Source: an uncultured beta proteobacterium | GTDB taxonomy: Bacteria; Pseudomonadota; Gammaproteobacteria; Burkholderiales; Burkholderiaceae_C | Length of the DNA: 64,000 bases | Direction of reading: 5' to 3' | NCBI GenBank assembly: GCA_903938815.1 | Contig: CAJAES010000026.1 | Span: 1-64,000, forward strand | Shown here: positions 9,463-18,585 of the stretch, in pieces | Position numbering within the stretch: position 1 is the stretch's first letter | Layout of the letters: each line of letters starts with the position of its first letter | Made by a program: the position numbers and the translations under genes | The notes under the pieces: generated by a model | The model's database searches: none | What the model was told of the DNA's origin: nothing | Seen by the model: the letters and a program-made list of their open reading frames with translations, nothing else

Positions 9463-11151
9463 ATGAGCCTCGACACTCTGGGCGGCGTGCAGGATCTGGG
9501 TCGGATGGAGCAGATCGCAGCCGTGCTGCTGCGGCACGGCCTGGGCGAGGCCGTGCGCCGGCTCGGCCTGGCCGACACTCTGGCGCGCGCCGGACGCGTG
9601 CTCCACCGCGAGCACGCCGCCGACCTCGCCCGGCTGTCGCCGCCGGAGCAGGTGCGGCTCGCCCTCGAGGAACTGGGCCCCGCCTTCGTCAAGCTCGGGC
9701 AGGTGCTGGCGGGGCGAAGCGATCTTCTGGGCCCCGAGTGGATCGCCGAGTTCAGCAAGCTGCACAGCCGGGTGCCCGCGCTGCCTTTCGAAGCCCTGCG
9801 GGCGCAGCTTCGCGAAGACCTGGGCGGCGAGCCCGAGACGGTATTCGCGCAGTTCGACACCACGCCGCTGGCTGCCGCGTCCATCGCGCAGGTGCACCGC
9901 GCCCGGCTGCATGACGGCACCGAGGTGGTCGTGAAGGTGCGCCGCCCAGGCATCGAAGCCGTGATCGACGCCGATCTCCGGCTGCTCGAGCGCCTGGCCG
10001 GCGTGGCCGCGCGCCAGTGGCCCGCGCTGGCGCCCTACCGCCCCGAGCAACTGGTGCGCGAGTTCGCCCGTTCGCTGCGGCGCGAGCTGGACCTGGCCGC
10101 CGAGTGCCGCCATGCCGAACGCGTCGCGGGCAACCTCGAGCCGCTGGGCTACGTGCAGATTCCGCGCGTGCACTGGGAGCACACCACCCCGCGCGTGAAT
10201 GTCCAGGATCTGATCGACGGCGTGCCCGGCGAGGACCTGGCGGCCGTGGACGCCGCCGGGCTGGACCGCAAGCTGCTCGCGCAGCGCGGCGCGCAGGCGG
10301 TGATGAAGATGATCGTCGAGGACGGCTTCTTCCATGCCGACCCGCACCCCGGCAACGTCTTCTACCTGCCCGGCAACCGCCTGGCCTTCATCGATTTCGG
10401 CATGGTGGGGCGGCTGTCGCCCCGCCGGCGCGAAGAGCTCCTGTCGTTGCTGCTCGGGCTGGTGCAGCGAGACCCGCAGGCCGTGGCCGAGGTCCTGCTC
10501 GACTGGACGGGCGATACCGGGGAGGCCGACCTCGCCCAGCTCGAGACCGAGATCGAGGCCTTCGTGGACCAGTACCACGGCACGCCGCTCGCGCAGCTGA
10601 GCCTCGGGCAGATGCTGGTCGAGGTGACCGCCGTGCTGCGGGAGCATTCGCTGGCGCTGCCGGCCGACCTGGCCCTGCTGATCAAGGCCTTCATCTCTCT
10701 GGAGAGCATGGGACGCGGCCTGGACCCGGACTTCCACATGGCCCAGGAAGCCCTGCCCCTGCTGCGCCGCACCCTGCGGGAACGCTACCGCCCGAAGGCG
10801 CTGGCGGGCCGGGCCTGGAAGGCGCTGCAGCGGCTGGCCGGCACGGCGGAGCGGCTGCCGCACGATGTATCGCGGCTGCTGCGCAGCGCGCGGCACGGCC
10901 AGTTCCGCATCGGCCTCGACCTGGCCCATCTGCGGCGCGTGGGTGACCAGCTCGACCGCGCCGCCAACCGCCTGGCGATGGCGATCGTCATCGCGGCGCT
11001 GATCATCGGCTCGTCCATCGTGATGACGGTCGGAGGCGGCCCACAGCTGTTCGGCCTGCCGGCGTTCGGCCTGGTCGGCTTCGTGGGCGCCGTGGCCGGC
11101 GCACTGTGGCTGGTGCGTTCGATCCGCCGGGACGAACGCGGTGATGCCTGA
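9463..11151 (+). CDS. ABC1/UbiB-family atypical kinase
   Basis: A 562-residue member of the ABC1/AarF/UbiB family, whose members support ubiquinone biosynthesis or lipid homeostasis. Visible elements are the KxGQ motif (FVKLGQ), the alanine-rich loop typical of this family (AAASIAQVHRA), the lysine in VVKVRRP, the catalytic-type loop FHADPHPGN and the metal-binding DFGMVG. Two hydrophobic helices at the C-terminus (about residues 500-555) would anchor it in the membrane. Whether it is the true UbiB or a paralogue cannot be told, since no ubi genes are adjacent. It follows lspA by 19 bases; CATACT ends 7 bases before its ATG, so it may have its own promoter. Confidence 0.85.
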   Translation: MSLDTLGGVQDLGRMEQIAAVLLRHGLGEAVRRLGLADTLARAGRVLHREHAADLARLSPPEQVRLALEELGPAFVKLGQVLAGRSDLLGPEWIAEFSKLHSRVPALPFEALRAQLREDLGGEPETVFAQFDTTPLAAASIAQVHRARLHDGTEVVVKVRRPGIEAVIDADLRLLERLAGVAARQWPALAPYRPEQLVREFARSLRRELDLAAECRHAERVAGNLEPLGYVQIPRVHWEHTTPRVNVQDLIDGVPGEDLAAVDAAGLDRKLLAQRGAQAVMKMIVEDGFFHADPHPGNVFYLPGNRLAFIDFGMVGRLSPRRREELLSLLLGLVQRDPQAVAEVLLDWTGDTGEADLAQLETEIEAFVDQYHGTPLAQLSLGQMLVEVTAVLREHSLALPADLALLIKAFISLESMGRGLDPDFHMAQEALPLLRRTLRERYRPKALAGRAWKALQRLAGTAERLPHDVSRLLRSARHGQFRIGLDLAHLRRVGDQLDRAANRLAMAIVIAALIIGSSIVMTVGGGPQLFGLPAFGLVGFVGAVAGALWLVRSIRRDERGDA

Positions 11152-11205
11152 CCCCCGGGACGCGCCGGATACCGCCCACCGCATCCCCGGTCTACAACAC
11201 CAGAG

Positions 11206-12000
11206 ATGAACGCCACGCCCACCAACCCGCCGGACGGCGCCGCCGACCCCGGCCGCGCGCCGGGCGCCTTCGAGATCGCGCTGAACCCGCTCGGCTTCGC
11301 CGATCCGCTGCGCTGGCTGGCGGCCGGCTGGCGCGACTTCCTGCGCTGTCCCGGCATCGGCCTGTTCTATGGCGGCTGCTTCATGGTCATGGGCTGGGCG
11401 CTGCTGAAGATGTACGAGCGGGCACCCGCGTACGTCATGGCCCTGTCGGCCGGGTTCCTGCTGATGGGGCCCTTCATGTGCCTCGGGCTGTACCGCGCCA
11501 GCCAGCGGCTGGAGGCCGGCGAACGGCCGGATTTCGGCGATTCGCTGCTGGCCTGGGACACCCGCACCGGCACACTGGCCATCTTCGGCTTCGTGCTGCT
11601 GGTGCTCGAGATGCTGTGGGGCCGCGCCACGCTGGTCATCTTCGCGGTCAGCTTCGACGGCATGCCCGACCTCAAGGGCTCCCTGCTCGCGCTGCTGGAC
11701 CCTGAGAACATCGGTTTCATCGCGGCCTGGACGGTCGTGGGCGCGCTCTTCGCCGGCTTGATATACAGCATCAGCGTCGTTTCGATCCCCATGATCCTGC
11801 ACCGCCAGACCGACGCCATCACCGCCGGCCTGACCAGCCTGCGGCTCGTGCTCACGCAGACCGGCGTGATGCTCTGGTGGGGTTTCCTGATCGCGCTGAT
11901 CGTGACGCTGGCCATGCTGCCGTGGTTCGCGGGCCTGCTGATCGCCGGGCCGGTGATCGGTCACGCCTCATGGCATGCATACCGCGCCGCAGTGGCCTAG
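11206..12000 (+). CDS. DUF2189-type membrane protein
   Basis: A 264-residue integral membrane protein with about six hydrophobic segments (for example 50-70, 75-95, 120-145, 165-190, 220-245). The pattern N-terminal NPLGFADPLRWLAAGWRDF, then FMCLGLYRASQRLEAGE and FGDSLLAW, matches the DUF2189 family as I know it. These proteins have no established role; some lie near cytochrome oxidase or respiratory genes, which is not the case here. The start is 54 bases after the kinase gene. The 6S RNA promoter overlaps its final codons. Confidence 0.75.
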   Translation: MNATPTNPPDGAADPGRAPGAFEIALNPLGFADPLRWLAAGWRDFLRCPGIGLFYGGCFMVMGWALLKMYERAPAYVMALSAGFLLMGPFMCLGLYRASQRLEAGERPDFGDSLLAWDTRTGTLAIFGFVLLVLEMLWGRATLVIFAVSFDGMPDLKGSLLALLDPENIGFIAAWTVVGALFAGLIYSISVVSIPMILHRQTDAITAGLTSLRLVLTQTGVMLWWGFLIALIVTLAMLPWFAGLLIAGPVIGHASWHAYRAAVA

Positions 12001-12009
12001 AATGGATTC

Positions 12010-12194
12010 GTCCGTCGTGTTCGCGTGGGTCTTATATTTCCTTGAACCGATGCTCAATGAGCCAGGGCTTGGAACATCGCGAAGCTGGTGTGATCATCTC
12101 GCGTCAGATGAACCCGAAGCCTCGCTGACCTCGCCCACCTGAACTTCCCTGAGGGTTCAGGAATGCGGTCCACGGCTCACGGCGGACACCTTTC
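12010..12194 (+). ncRNA. ssrS: 6S RNA
   Basis: The stretch folds as one long interrupted hairpin, as 6S RNA does. The 5' arm (CGTCGTG...CGTGGGTC...TTCCTTGAACC) pairs with the 3' arm (GGTTCAGGAA...GGTCCACGG...CACGGCGGACACC), leaving a large central bubble. Landmarks such as CTTGAACCGAT on the 5' side and GGGTTCAGG...CGGCGG on the 3' side parallel E. coli 6S RNA and set the plus-strand orientation. A TAGAAT -10 at 11998-12003 fits a start near 12010. 6S RNA mimics an open promoter and holds sigma-70 RNA polymerase in stationary phase. The ends are estimates. Confidence 0.82.
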
Positions 12195-12209
12195 ACGAAG
12201 ACGCATCGC

Positions 12210-12670
<461 letters not shown>

Positions 12671-12674
<4 letters not shown>

Positions 12675-13495
12675 ACTGGCTCGGCTCGCTGGGCCCGGCC
12701 CTGATTCTCGAACTGCTGGCGCTCGGCATCACGGCCGGCTTCCTGGCCGGGCTGCTGGGCATCGGCGGCGGCATGCTGATGGTGCCCTTCCTGACCTTCA
12801 TCGTCTCGGCGCGCGGCGTCGAGCCGGCGCTGGCCGTGAAAATGGCGGTGGCCACCTCGATGGCGACCATCCTGTTCACCTCGCTGTCGAGCCTGCGCGC
12901 GCATCACCGCCATGGTGCCGTCCGCTGGGATCTGGTCCGTGGGCTGGCGCCCGGCATCGTGCTGGGCGGTCTGGCGGGCGGCGGCGGGATCTTCGCGCTC
13001 ATCAAGGGCCAGGGGCTGGCCGTGCTGTTCGCCGCCTTCGTGGGGTTTTCCGCCGTGCAGATGCTGCTGGATCGCAAGCCGTCCCCTTCCAGGCAGATGC
13101 CGGGCTGGGCAGGCCAGGCCGCGGCCGGCGGCGGTATCGGTCTGATGTCGGGGCTGGTCGGGGCGGGCGGGGCCTTCGTCTCGGTGCCCTTCATGGTGTG
13201 GTGCAACGTGCCGCTGCGCAACGCGGTGGGCACCAGCGCTGCGCTGGGCTTCCCGATCGCGATGGCCAGCACGCTGGGCTACCTGATCGCGGGCTGGTCG
13301 TTGCCGCCGTCCGTGCCGGGCGCCTTCGGCTACCTGTACCTGCCCGCACTGGTCATCATCACGCTGGCCAGCGTGATGCTGGCGCCGCTGGGGGCACGCA
13401 CCGCCCACCGCATCGACGTGAAGTCGCTGCGCAAGCTGTTCGCCTTGCTGCTGCTCGCGCTGGCCGCGACCATGCTCTACCGGGTCTTCGGCTAG
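12671..13495 (+). CDS. TauE/SafE (TSUP) family permease
   Basis: A 274-residue inner-membrane protein with about eight hydrophobic segments and the internal repeat of the TauE/SafE family: AGFLAGLLGIGGGMLMVPF near residue 20 and SGLVGAGGAFVSVPFM near residue 165. Family members move sulfite, sulfonates or related anions outward or inward. The substrate cannot be inferred here, because the only operon partner is the EVE gene that it overlaps by four bases. The start is the ATG of the ATGA overlap, giving an MNWLGSLGPALILELLALG first helix. Confidence 0.88.
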
Positions 13496-13525
13496 AGGCC
13501 GGTGCGGCTTGTGCCGCGCAGGCTC

Positions 13526-14536
13526 CTAGGATTCGAAGCGGATGCTGGCCAGCGTGACGTGGTTGCCGCCACGGCGCTGGGCTTCGGCCAGAGCGGCCTC
13601 GCAGGCACCGATAAGCTCATCCTGCGTGTGGGCGGTGTGCGGAAAGCTCGCCACGCCCATCGACGCCGTGAAGCCGAGCTCTCGCCCCTCGAGTACGACG
13701 ATCTGCGTCGCGCACTGCCGACGCAGGCCTTCCATGCGCGAGTGAGCCGTCGCGAGCCCCACGCCGGAAAGCAGCACCGAGAAGCGGTGCTCGTCGAAAC
13801 GGCAGGAAGCGTCCATCGCACGGGTGTTGCCGCGCAGCAGCCGGCCCATGGCCTCGAGGATGCGCGCCTGGGCGGGCGCACCCAGCGCGGCCACCTGCTC
13901 GGTGGCAGGGTCGATCTCGATGAAGACCAGCGCGAACTCGCGGTGCTCGCGCGTGGACAGGTCCACCTCGCGGCGCAGCTGCTCCTCGAAGTGCCCGCGC
14001 GTGTAGAGCCCGGAGTCGTGGTCGCGCAGGCCCTGATCCTTGAGCTCGCGGCGCAGGGTCTCGTTGGCGCGCTGAAGCTGCTCGATCTGCTCGAGCGCCT
14101 GCTTGAGCTGCGTCTCCTTCTGCCGCGCCGGATGCTGATCGACCCAGACACTGGCCAGGCTGCGGCGCCCCTGCTCGTCGGCCGCGCCGGCCAGGCGATA
14201 GACCTGAAGATCGTGCCGCTGACCGCCAGCCTCGAAGCGGTGCTCGCTGGAGAGCACGCCGTTGCGCGCCAGCGCCGCCTGGTCGGCGGCACGCAGCACG
14301 GTGGCCGTGGCGGTATCGAACCACTCGGCGTCGGTGCGGCCGATCAGTTCGGCGGGCTCGCGGCGCAGCAGAGCCGCGAGCGCGGGGGCGATCCACTCGT
14401 ATCGCCCGCTGGCAGCATCCTTGACGGCGCCCATCGCACCCAGACGTGCGCCCGCCTCGGGCCACAGACGGGCCAGCAAGGCGGCATGGCGATCGGGGGC
14501 GACCGCCTGGGATTCGGTTTCGGATTCAGTGGACAT
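13526..14536 (-). CDS. PAS-GGDEF protein with degenerate active site
   Basis: 336 residues from the ATG at 14536; an in-frame ATG at 14614 would add 26 residues, and neither start has a clear Shine-Dalgarno. The N-terminal half looks like a PAS sensor (YEWIAPALAALLRREPAELIGRTDAEWF). A coiled segment follows (residues 136-168, QLKQALEQIEQLQRANETLR), then a diguanylate-cyclase-like domain beginning at DHDSGLYTRGHFEEQL. Where GGDEF should stand (about 248-252) the protein reads DEHRF, so the metal- and GTP-binding signature is lost. It probably does not make c-di-GMP; a regulatory or binding role is an inference. Confidence 0.8.
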   Translation of the reverse strand: MSTESETESQAVAPDRHAALLARLWPEAGARLGAMGAVKDAASGRYEWIAPALAALLRREPAELIGRTDAEWFDTATATVLRAADQAALARNGVLSSEHRFEAGGQRHDLQVYRLAGAADEQGRRSLASVWVDQHPARQKETQLKQALEQIEQLQRANETLRRELKDQGLRDHDSGLYTRGHFEEQLRREVDLSTREHREFALVFIEIDPATEQVAALGAPAQARILEAMGRLLRGNTRAMDASCRFDEHRFSVLLSGVGLATAHSRMEGLRRQCATQIVVLEGRELGFTASMGVASFPHTAHTQDELIGACEAALAEAQRRGGNHVTLASIRFES

Positions 14537-14741
14537 CAGCACTGGGGAACTCGGCGGGGGGACCTGACCAGACACGCGAGCGTCGATCTTGGTCCGCGAA
14601 CCCGGCCAGATCAAGCGCCTGCCCGTGCCCGCACCGATTTCCCCCTAGTTCATGGTTGAGTCAATGCTAGCGCCTGCGACTGCTGTTGCCGCGTCCCGGG
14701 CAGTGAGAAACAACCGATCAACATGGCCGCACCGGCAGCAT

Positions 14742-14771
14742 TTGCCAAGCGCTTGGTTTCCGGGCTAGAAT
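14742..14771 (+). promoter_or_regulatory. Promoter of rpsU
   Basis: TTGCCA (14742-14747), an 18-base spacer and TAGAAT (14766-14771) form a good sigma-70 promoter. It lies about 35 bases before the rpsU start. Confidence 0.6.
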
Positions 14772-14805
14772 CATCCTCTTTCCTGCGCTAGAGCCACAGC
14801 TTTTC

Positions 14806-15018
14806 ATGACCACCATTCGCGTCAAAGAGAACGAGCCGTTCGATGTTGCCCTCCGCCGCTTCAAGCGGACCATCGAGAAGATGGGCCTTCTGACGGAGCT
14901 GCGCGCGCGCGAGTTCTACGAGAAGCCCACGTCCGAGCGCAAGCGCAAGAAGGCTGCCGCCGTCAAGCGGCACTTCAAGCGCGTGCGCAGCATGCAATTG
15001 CCGAAGAAGATGTACTGA
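14806..15018 (+). CDS. rpsU: 30S ribosomal protein S21
   Basis: A 70-residue, very basic ribosomal protein of the small subunit, needed for mRNA base-pairing during initiation. The sequence ([20 protein letters not shown], then [18 protein letters not shown]) is typical of S21 and its length is exact. It has its own promoter and a rho-independent terminator about 55 bases downstream, so part of its transcription is independent of yqeY. Confidence 0.97.
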   Translation: MTTIRVKENEPFDVALRRFKRTIEKMGLLTELRAREFYEKPTSERKRKKAAAVKRHFKRVRSMQLPKKMY

Positions 15019-15073
15019 TTCTGCAGGTGGATCACGCGGCCTGGGTCGCAGATCCACCTCGGTACCAGTCTCC

Positions 15074-15104
15074 AGCCCGTACGGCATGCCGTGGCGGGCT
15101 TTTG
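15074..15104 (+). terminator. Rho-independent terminator after rpsU
   Basis: AGCCCG pairs with CGGGCT, with an inner CGGCATGCCG palindrome, followed by TTTTG. It sits between rpsU and yqeY. Confidence 0.75.
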
Positions 15105-15143
15105 CATTTGGGCACGCGACGCGTACAGCCCCGGAGAACTTAG

Positions 15144-15590
15144 ATGAGCCTCAAAGACCACATCCAGGACGACATGAAGGCCGCCATGCGCGCCCGCGAC
15201 AGCGACCGCCTGACCACCATCCGCATGCTGCTGGCGGCGATGAAGCAGCGTGAAGTCGACGAGCGCATCGAACTCGACGACGCCGCCGTGGTCGCCATCG
15301 TCGACAAGCTCATCAAGCAGCGCAAGGACTCTGTCACCGCGTTTCGCCAGGGCGGGCGCGAGGATCTCGTCGCCAAGGAAACCGCGGAGATCGGCGTGCT
15401 GGAGGCCTACCTGCCCCAGCGCCTGACGCCCGAGGCCATTGCCGCGGCAGTGGGCGCCATCGTCACCGAACTCGGCGCCACCGGCCCGGGCGACATGGGC
15501 CGGGTCATGGCCGCCGCCAAGGCGAGCCTGGGCGGGCAGGCCGAGATGGCGCTGGTGTCTGCCGCGGTGAAGCAGGCTCTTGCAAAGTAG
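15144..15590 (+). CDS. yqeY: GatB/YqeY domain protein
   Basis: A 148-residue protein of the YqeY family, homologous to the tRNA-binding tail of GatB in the aspartyl/glutamyl-tRNA amidotransferase. Typical features are LKDHIQDDMKAAMRARDSDRL, TIRMLLAAMKQREVDER, and the C-terminal GDMGRVMAAAKASLGGQAEM repeat. It may bind tRNA or help tRNA-dependent amidation, but its exact job is not known. A GGAGAA Shine-Dalgarno precedes the ATG. The rpsU-yqeY order is common in proteobacteria. Confidence 0.92.
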   Translation: MSLKDHIQDDMKAAMRARDSDRLTTIRMLLAAMKQREVDERIELDDAAVVAIVDKLIKQRKDSVTAFRQGGREDLVAKETAEIGVLEAYLPQRLTPEAIAAAVGAIVTELGATGPGDMGRVMAAAKASLGGQAEMALVSAAVKQALAK

Positions 15591-15599
15591 GATCCGCCC

Positions 15600-15953
15600 A
15601 TGGTTGCACCCACCTCCCTGCCGATCCGGCCCGTGGCCGGCGAAGTCTTCGTCGCGCCGCAACTCGCCCCCGGCGATCTTGCCGAGGCAGCGCGCGCCGG
15701 GTTTCGCAGCATCGTGAACAACCGACCCGATTTCGAGGGCGGCCCCGACCAGCCCACGCATGCCGAAATGGCGGCAGCGGCGGCAGCGGCCGGTCTCGAG
15801 TACCGGTTCCTGCCGGTGAACGGCGCCTACCAGTCACCCGAGGAAATCAAGGCGTTCGGCGCGTTGATGGCGGAACTGCCGCACCCGGTCCTGGCGTTCT
15901 GCCGGTCAGGCGCACGCAGCACGCGGCTGTACATGGCGGCCCTCGGCGGCTAA
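15600..15953 (+). CDS. TIGR01244-type sulfur transferase/phosphatase
   Basis: A 117-residue protein with the dual-specificity phosphatase-like fold found in the Blh/DUF442 group (TIGR01244). The cysteine loop is CRSGARST near residue 100, a CX5R-type P-loop, preceded by an FRSIVNNRPDFEGG strand-loop and GLEYRFLPVNG. In related proteins this domain is fused to or neighbours sulfide or persulfide dioxygenases; none is present here. It may act as a phosphatase or a persulfide carrier. It starts 9 bases after yqeY and is likely cotranscribed. Confidence 0.78.
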   Translation: MVAPTSLPIRPVAGEVFVAPQLAPGDLAEAARAGFRSIVNNRPDFEGGPDQPTHAEMAAAAAAAGLEYRFLPVNGAYQSPEEIKAFGALMAELPHPVLAFCRSGARSTRLYMAALGG

Positions 15954-16068
15954 GGCACCACAAAGCAGGCTGGCGAGCCCGCAGAACCCGCCTATCTGCG
16001 GGTAAGACGTAGCGGAATCCTCACCGCTACTGCCTAGAATCCGGGGTCCTCTCGAAGGAGACCGCCCC

Positions 16069-16680
16069 GTGTCCCCACTTCTGTCCTTCTCCCGGCTGAT
16101 CGACTCACTCAATGAGTGGATCGGCAAGCTGGTCATCTGGCTGGTGCTCGCAGCCGTGGCCATCAGCGCCGGCAACGCCATCATGCGCAAGGCCTTCGAC
16201 GTGGGCTCCAACGCCTACCTCGAGATCCAGTGGTACCTGTTCGCCGCCGTCTTCATGCTCGGCGTGGGTTATGTGTTCCTGCGCAACGCGCACGTCCGCA
16301 TCGACTTCATCGCGTCGCGCCTGAGCAAGCGAACCAACGCCGTCATCGACGCGATCGGTATCGTCGTGTTCGTCGTGCCGCTGTCGATCATCATGATCAA
16401 TCTGTCGTGGCCTCTGTTCATGAACGCCTATGTGTCCGGTGAAGTCAGCTCCAATGCCGGCGGCCTGATCCGCTGGCCGGTGATGCTGCTGATCCCGGCG
16501 GGCTTCGGGCTGCTGCTGCTGCAGAGCCTGTCTGAACTGATCAAGCGCATCGCCTTCCTGAAGGGCCTGCGCGCCGAGCCGTTCAGCGTGGACCCCGCAG
16601 CCAAGAGCGACGACGTCATGCTCGTCGAGGAACTCGCAGAACAGATCGAGCGCGAGCGCGCCGCAGGAATCCGCCAATGA
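16069..16680 (+). CDS. dctQ: TRAP transporter small permease (DctQ type)
   Basis: A 203-residue inner-membrane subunit with four predicted helices (about 15-40, 55-75, 95-118 and 138-160). It matches the DctQ family, which pairs with the large DctM channel. The start is GTG at 16069 with a GAAGGAGA Shine-Dalgarno about 8 bases upstream; TAGAAT at 16035-16040 is a possible -10. The FLRNAHVRIDFIASRLS segment is the conserved family loop. The stop overlaps dctM (ATGA). The charged C-terminal tail from about residue 175 is longer than usual. Confidence 0.9.
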   Translation: MSPLLSFSRLIDSLNEWIGKLVIWLVLAAVAISAGNAIMRKAFDVGSNAYLEIQWYLFAAVFMLGVGYVFLRNAHVRIDFIASRLSKRTNAVIDAIGIVVFVVPLSIIMINLSWPLFMNAYVSGEVSSNAGGLIRWPVMLLIPAGFGLLLLQSLSELIKRIAFLKGLRAEPFSVDPAAKSDDVMLVEELAEQIERERAAGIRQ

Positions 16681-18488
16681 GTGCCTTCATCGCGCAATAC
16701 TTTGTCCCGCTGTTGTTCGCGGGCCTGCTGTTCTTTCTGCTCACCGGCATTCCGGTGGCCTTCGGCCTCGCGGCCACGGGCCTGCTGTTCGGCTTCATCG
16801 GCATCGAGGCCGGGTTGTTCCCGTCGAACATGTTCGGCGCCCTGCCGCTGCGCGTGTTCAACATCATGTCGAACGACACGCTGCTGGCCATACCGTTCTT
16901 CACGTTCATGGGGATCATCCTCGAACGGTCCGGAATGGCCGAGGACCTGCTCGAGACCGTCGGGCAGGTGTTCGGCCCGCTGCGCGGCGGCCTGGCCATC
17001 GCGGTGATCCTGGTCGGCGCCCTGCTGGCGGCCACCACCGGCGTCGTGGCTGCAGCCGTCATCTCGATGGGCCTGATCTCGCTGCCCATCATGCTGCGCT
17101 ACGGCTACAACCGCACCATCGCCACCGGCACCATCACGGCCTCGGGCACGCTGGCGCAGGCGATCCCGCCGTCGCTGGTGCTGATCGTGCTGGCCGACCA
17201 GCTCGGCCGCTCGGTGGGCGACATGTACGCCGGTGCGCTGATCCCCGGCCTGCTGCTGGTGGGCCTGTACCTGCTGTTCGTGGTGGCGGTGGCCATCGTC
17301 AAGCCCAAGTGGGTGCCTGCGCTGCCGCTGGAGGCCCGCATCTACCGCGAAGGCAACGGCGCCAGCGGCCACAAGTCCCTGCTGGTGCTGCTGGTTGTCT
17401 GCGCAGTGGCGGGCGTTGCCTGGTCGCAGGTGCACGACAGCGTGCTCAAGCAGATCATCGAGCGGCCCAATGCCGCGCCCAAGGACGAGATCTTCATCCT
17501 GTCGATGACCATCGCGTCCTTCCTGGCGCTGGGCCTGGCCATCCTGAACAAGCTGCTGCGCTTCGGCCTGCTGTCCAAGCTGGCCGAGCGCGTCACCTTC
17601 GTGCTGATCCCGCCGCTGGTGCTGATCTTCCTCGTGCTGGGCACCATCTTCCTGGGCGTGGCCACGCCCACCGAAGGCGGGGCCATGGGCGCGATGGGCG
17701 CTCTGATCATGGCCTTCGCGCGCAGCCGCCTGAACCTGAAGACCATGACGCAGGCGCTGGACAGCACGGCACGCCTGTCGTGCTTCGTGCTGTTCATCCT
17801 GATCGGCTCCACGGTCTTCAGCTTCACGTTCAACGCGGCTGACGGCCACATCTGGGTCGAGCACCTGTTCGACAAGCTGCCCGGCGGCGCGATGGGCTTC
17901 CTGATCATCGTGAACATCCTGGTGTTCATCCTCGGCATGTTCATCGACTTCTTCGAGATCGCGTTCATCGTGATCCCGATGCTGGCGCCGGTGGCCGAGA
18001 AGATCCTTCCGGAGCTGATTCCGGGCGCGCCGCCCGAGGCGGTGATGATCTGGTTCGGCGTCATCATCGCGATGAACCTGCAGACCTCGTTCCTGACGCC
18101 GCCCTTCGGCTTCGCGCTGTTCTACCTGCGCAGCGTGGCCGCCAAGACCGACTACAAGGACCGCATCACGGGGGTCACCATCCCCGCCGTGACCACCGCG
18201 CAGATCTACAAGGGCTCGATCGCCTTCATCGTGCTGCAGCTGATCATGGTGGCCGTCGTGATCGCGAAGCCAGAGCTCGTGATCGGCAACATCACGCAGG
18301 CCGCGAAGATCGACGATGCCTCGGTCATGGAGCAGTTGCAGAACATGGGCGCCGGGCAGGACGCACCGGCTGCGCCCGATGCATCGGGCGCCGTGCCCGC
18401 CCCGGCGCCTGCTGCCAGCGAGGAAGACCCGATGCGCGGCTTCATGGACGCGATCAAGCAGGATCAGCAGAACCAGCAGAAGAAGTAG
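16677..18488 (+). CDS. dctM: TRAP transporter large permease (DctM type)
   Basis: The transport channel of a sodium-driven TRAP system, with more than ten hydrophobic helices. Conserved segments include FFLLTGIPVAFGL near the start, the PFFTFMGIILERSGMAEDLLE region, and GVATPTEGGAMGAMGAL. At 603 residues it is far longer than the usual ~430. The extra length is a central segment (about 215-300) and a proline/alanine-rich tail after about residue 545. Long forms of this kind are known for 2-oxo-acid (TakM-like) systems, which agrees with the binding protein encoded opposite. It ends just before a shared terminator. Confidence 0.92.
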   Translation: MSAFIAQYFVPLLFAGLLFFLLTGIPVAFGLAATGLLFGFIGIEAGLFPSNMFGALPLRVFNIMSNDTLLAIPFFTFMGIILERSGMAEDLLETVGQVFGPLRGGLAIAVILVGALLAATTGVVAAAVISMGLISLPIMLRYGYNRTIATGTITASGTLAQAIPPSLVLIVLADQLGRSVGDMYAGALIPGLLLVGLYLLFVVAVAIVKPKWVPALPLEARIYREGNGASGHKSLLVLLVVCAVAGVAWSQVHDSVLKQIIERPNAAPKDEIFILSMTIASFLALGLAILNKLLRFGLLSKLAERVTFVLIPPLVLIFLVLGTIFLGVATPTEGGAMGAMGALIMAFARSRLNLKTMTQALDSTARLSCFVLFILIGSTVFSFTFNAADGHIWVEHLFDKLPGGAMGFLIIVNILVFILGMFIDFFEIAFIVIPMLAPVAEKILPELIPGAPPEAVMIWFGVIIAMNLQTSFLTPPFGFALFYLRSVAAKTDYKDRITGVTIPAVTTAQIYKGSIAFIVLQLIMVAVVIAKPELVIGNITQAAKIDDASVMEQLQNMGAGQDAPAAPDASGAVPAPAPAASEEDPMRGFMDAIKQDQQNQQKK

Positions 18489-18503
18489 AACCTTCCGCCC
18501 AGC

Positions 18504-18532
18504 AAAAAGGCCCCGCACTGCGGGGCCTTTTT
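18504..18532. terminator. Bidirectional terminator between dctM and dctP
   Basis: AAAAAGGCCCCGC, a short loop, then GCGGGGCCTTTTT. The stem is perfect and flanked by A5 and T5, so it can stop both convergent transcripts. Confidence 0.9.
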
Positions 18533-18585
18533 CATGCTGGGGTCGGGCAGGAAGCGCCGCGAAGGCGCTCCCCAGCCGACTGGAA

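Noticed and set aside
9358..11964. An 868-codon minus-strand open frame
   Set aside because: Antisense to lspA, the ABC1 kinase gene and the DUF2189 gene, all well supported. The composition is rich in Q, H, R and E, with no family features.
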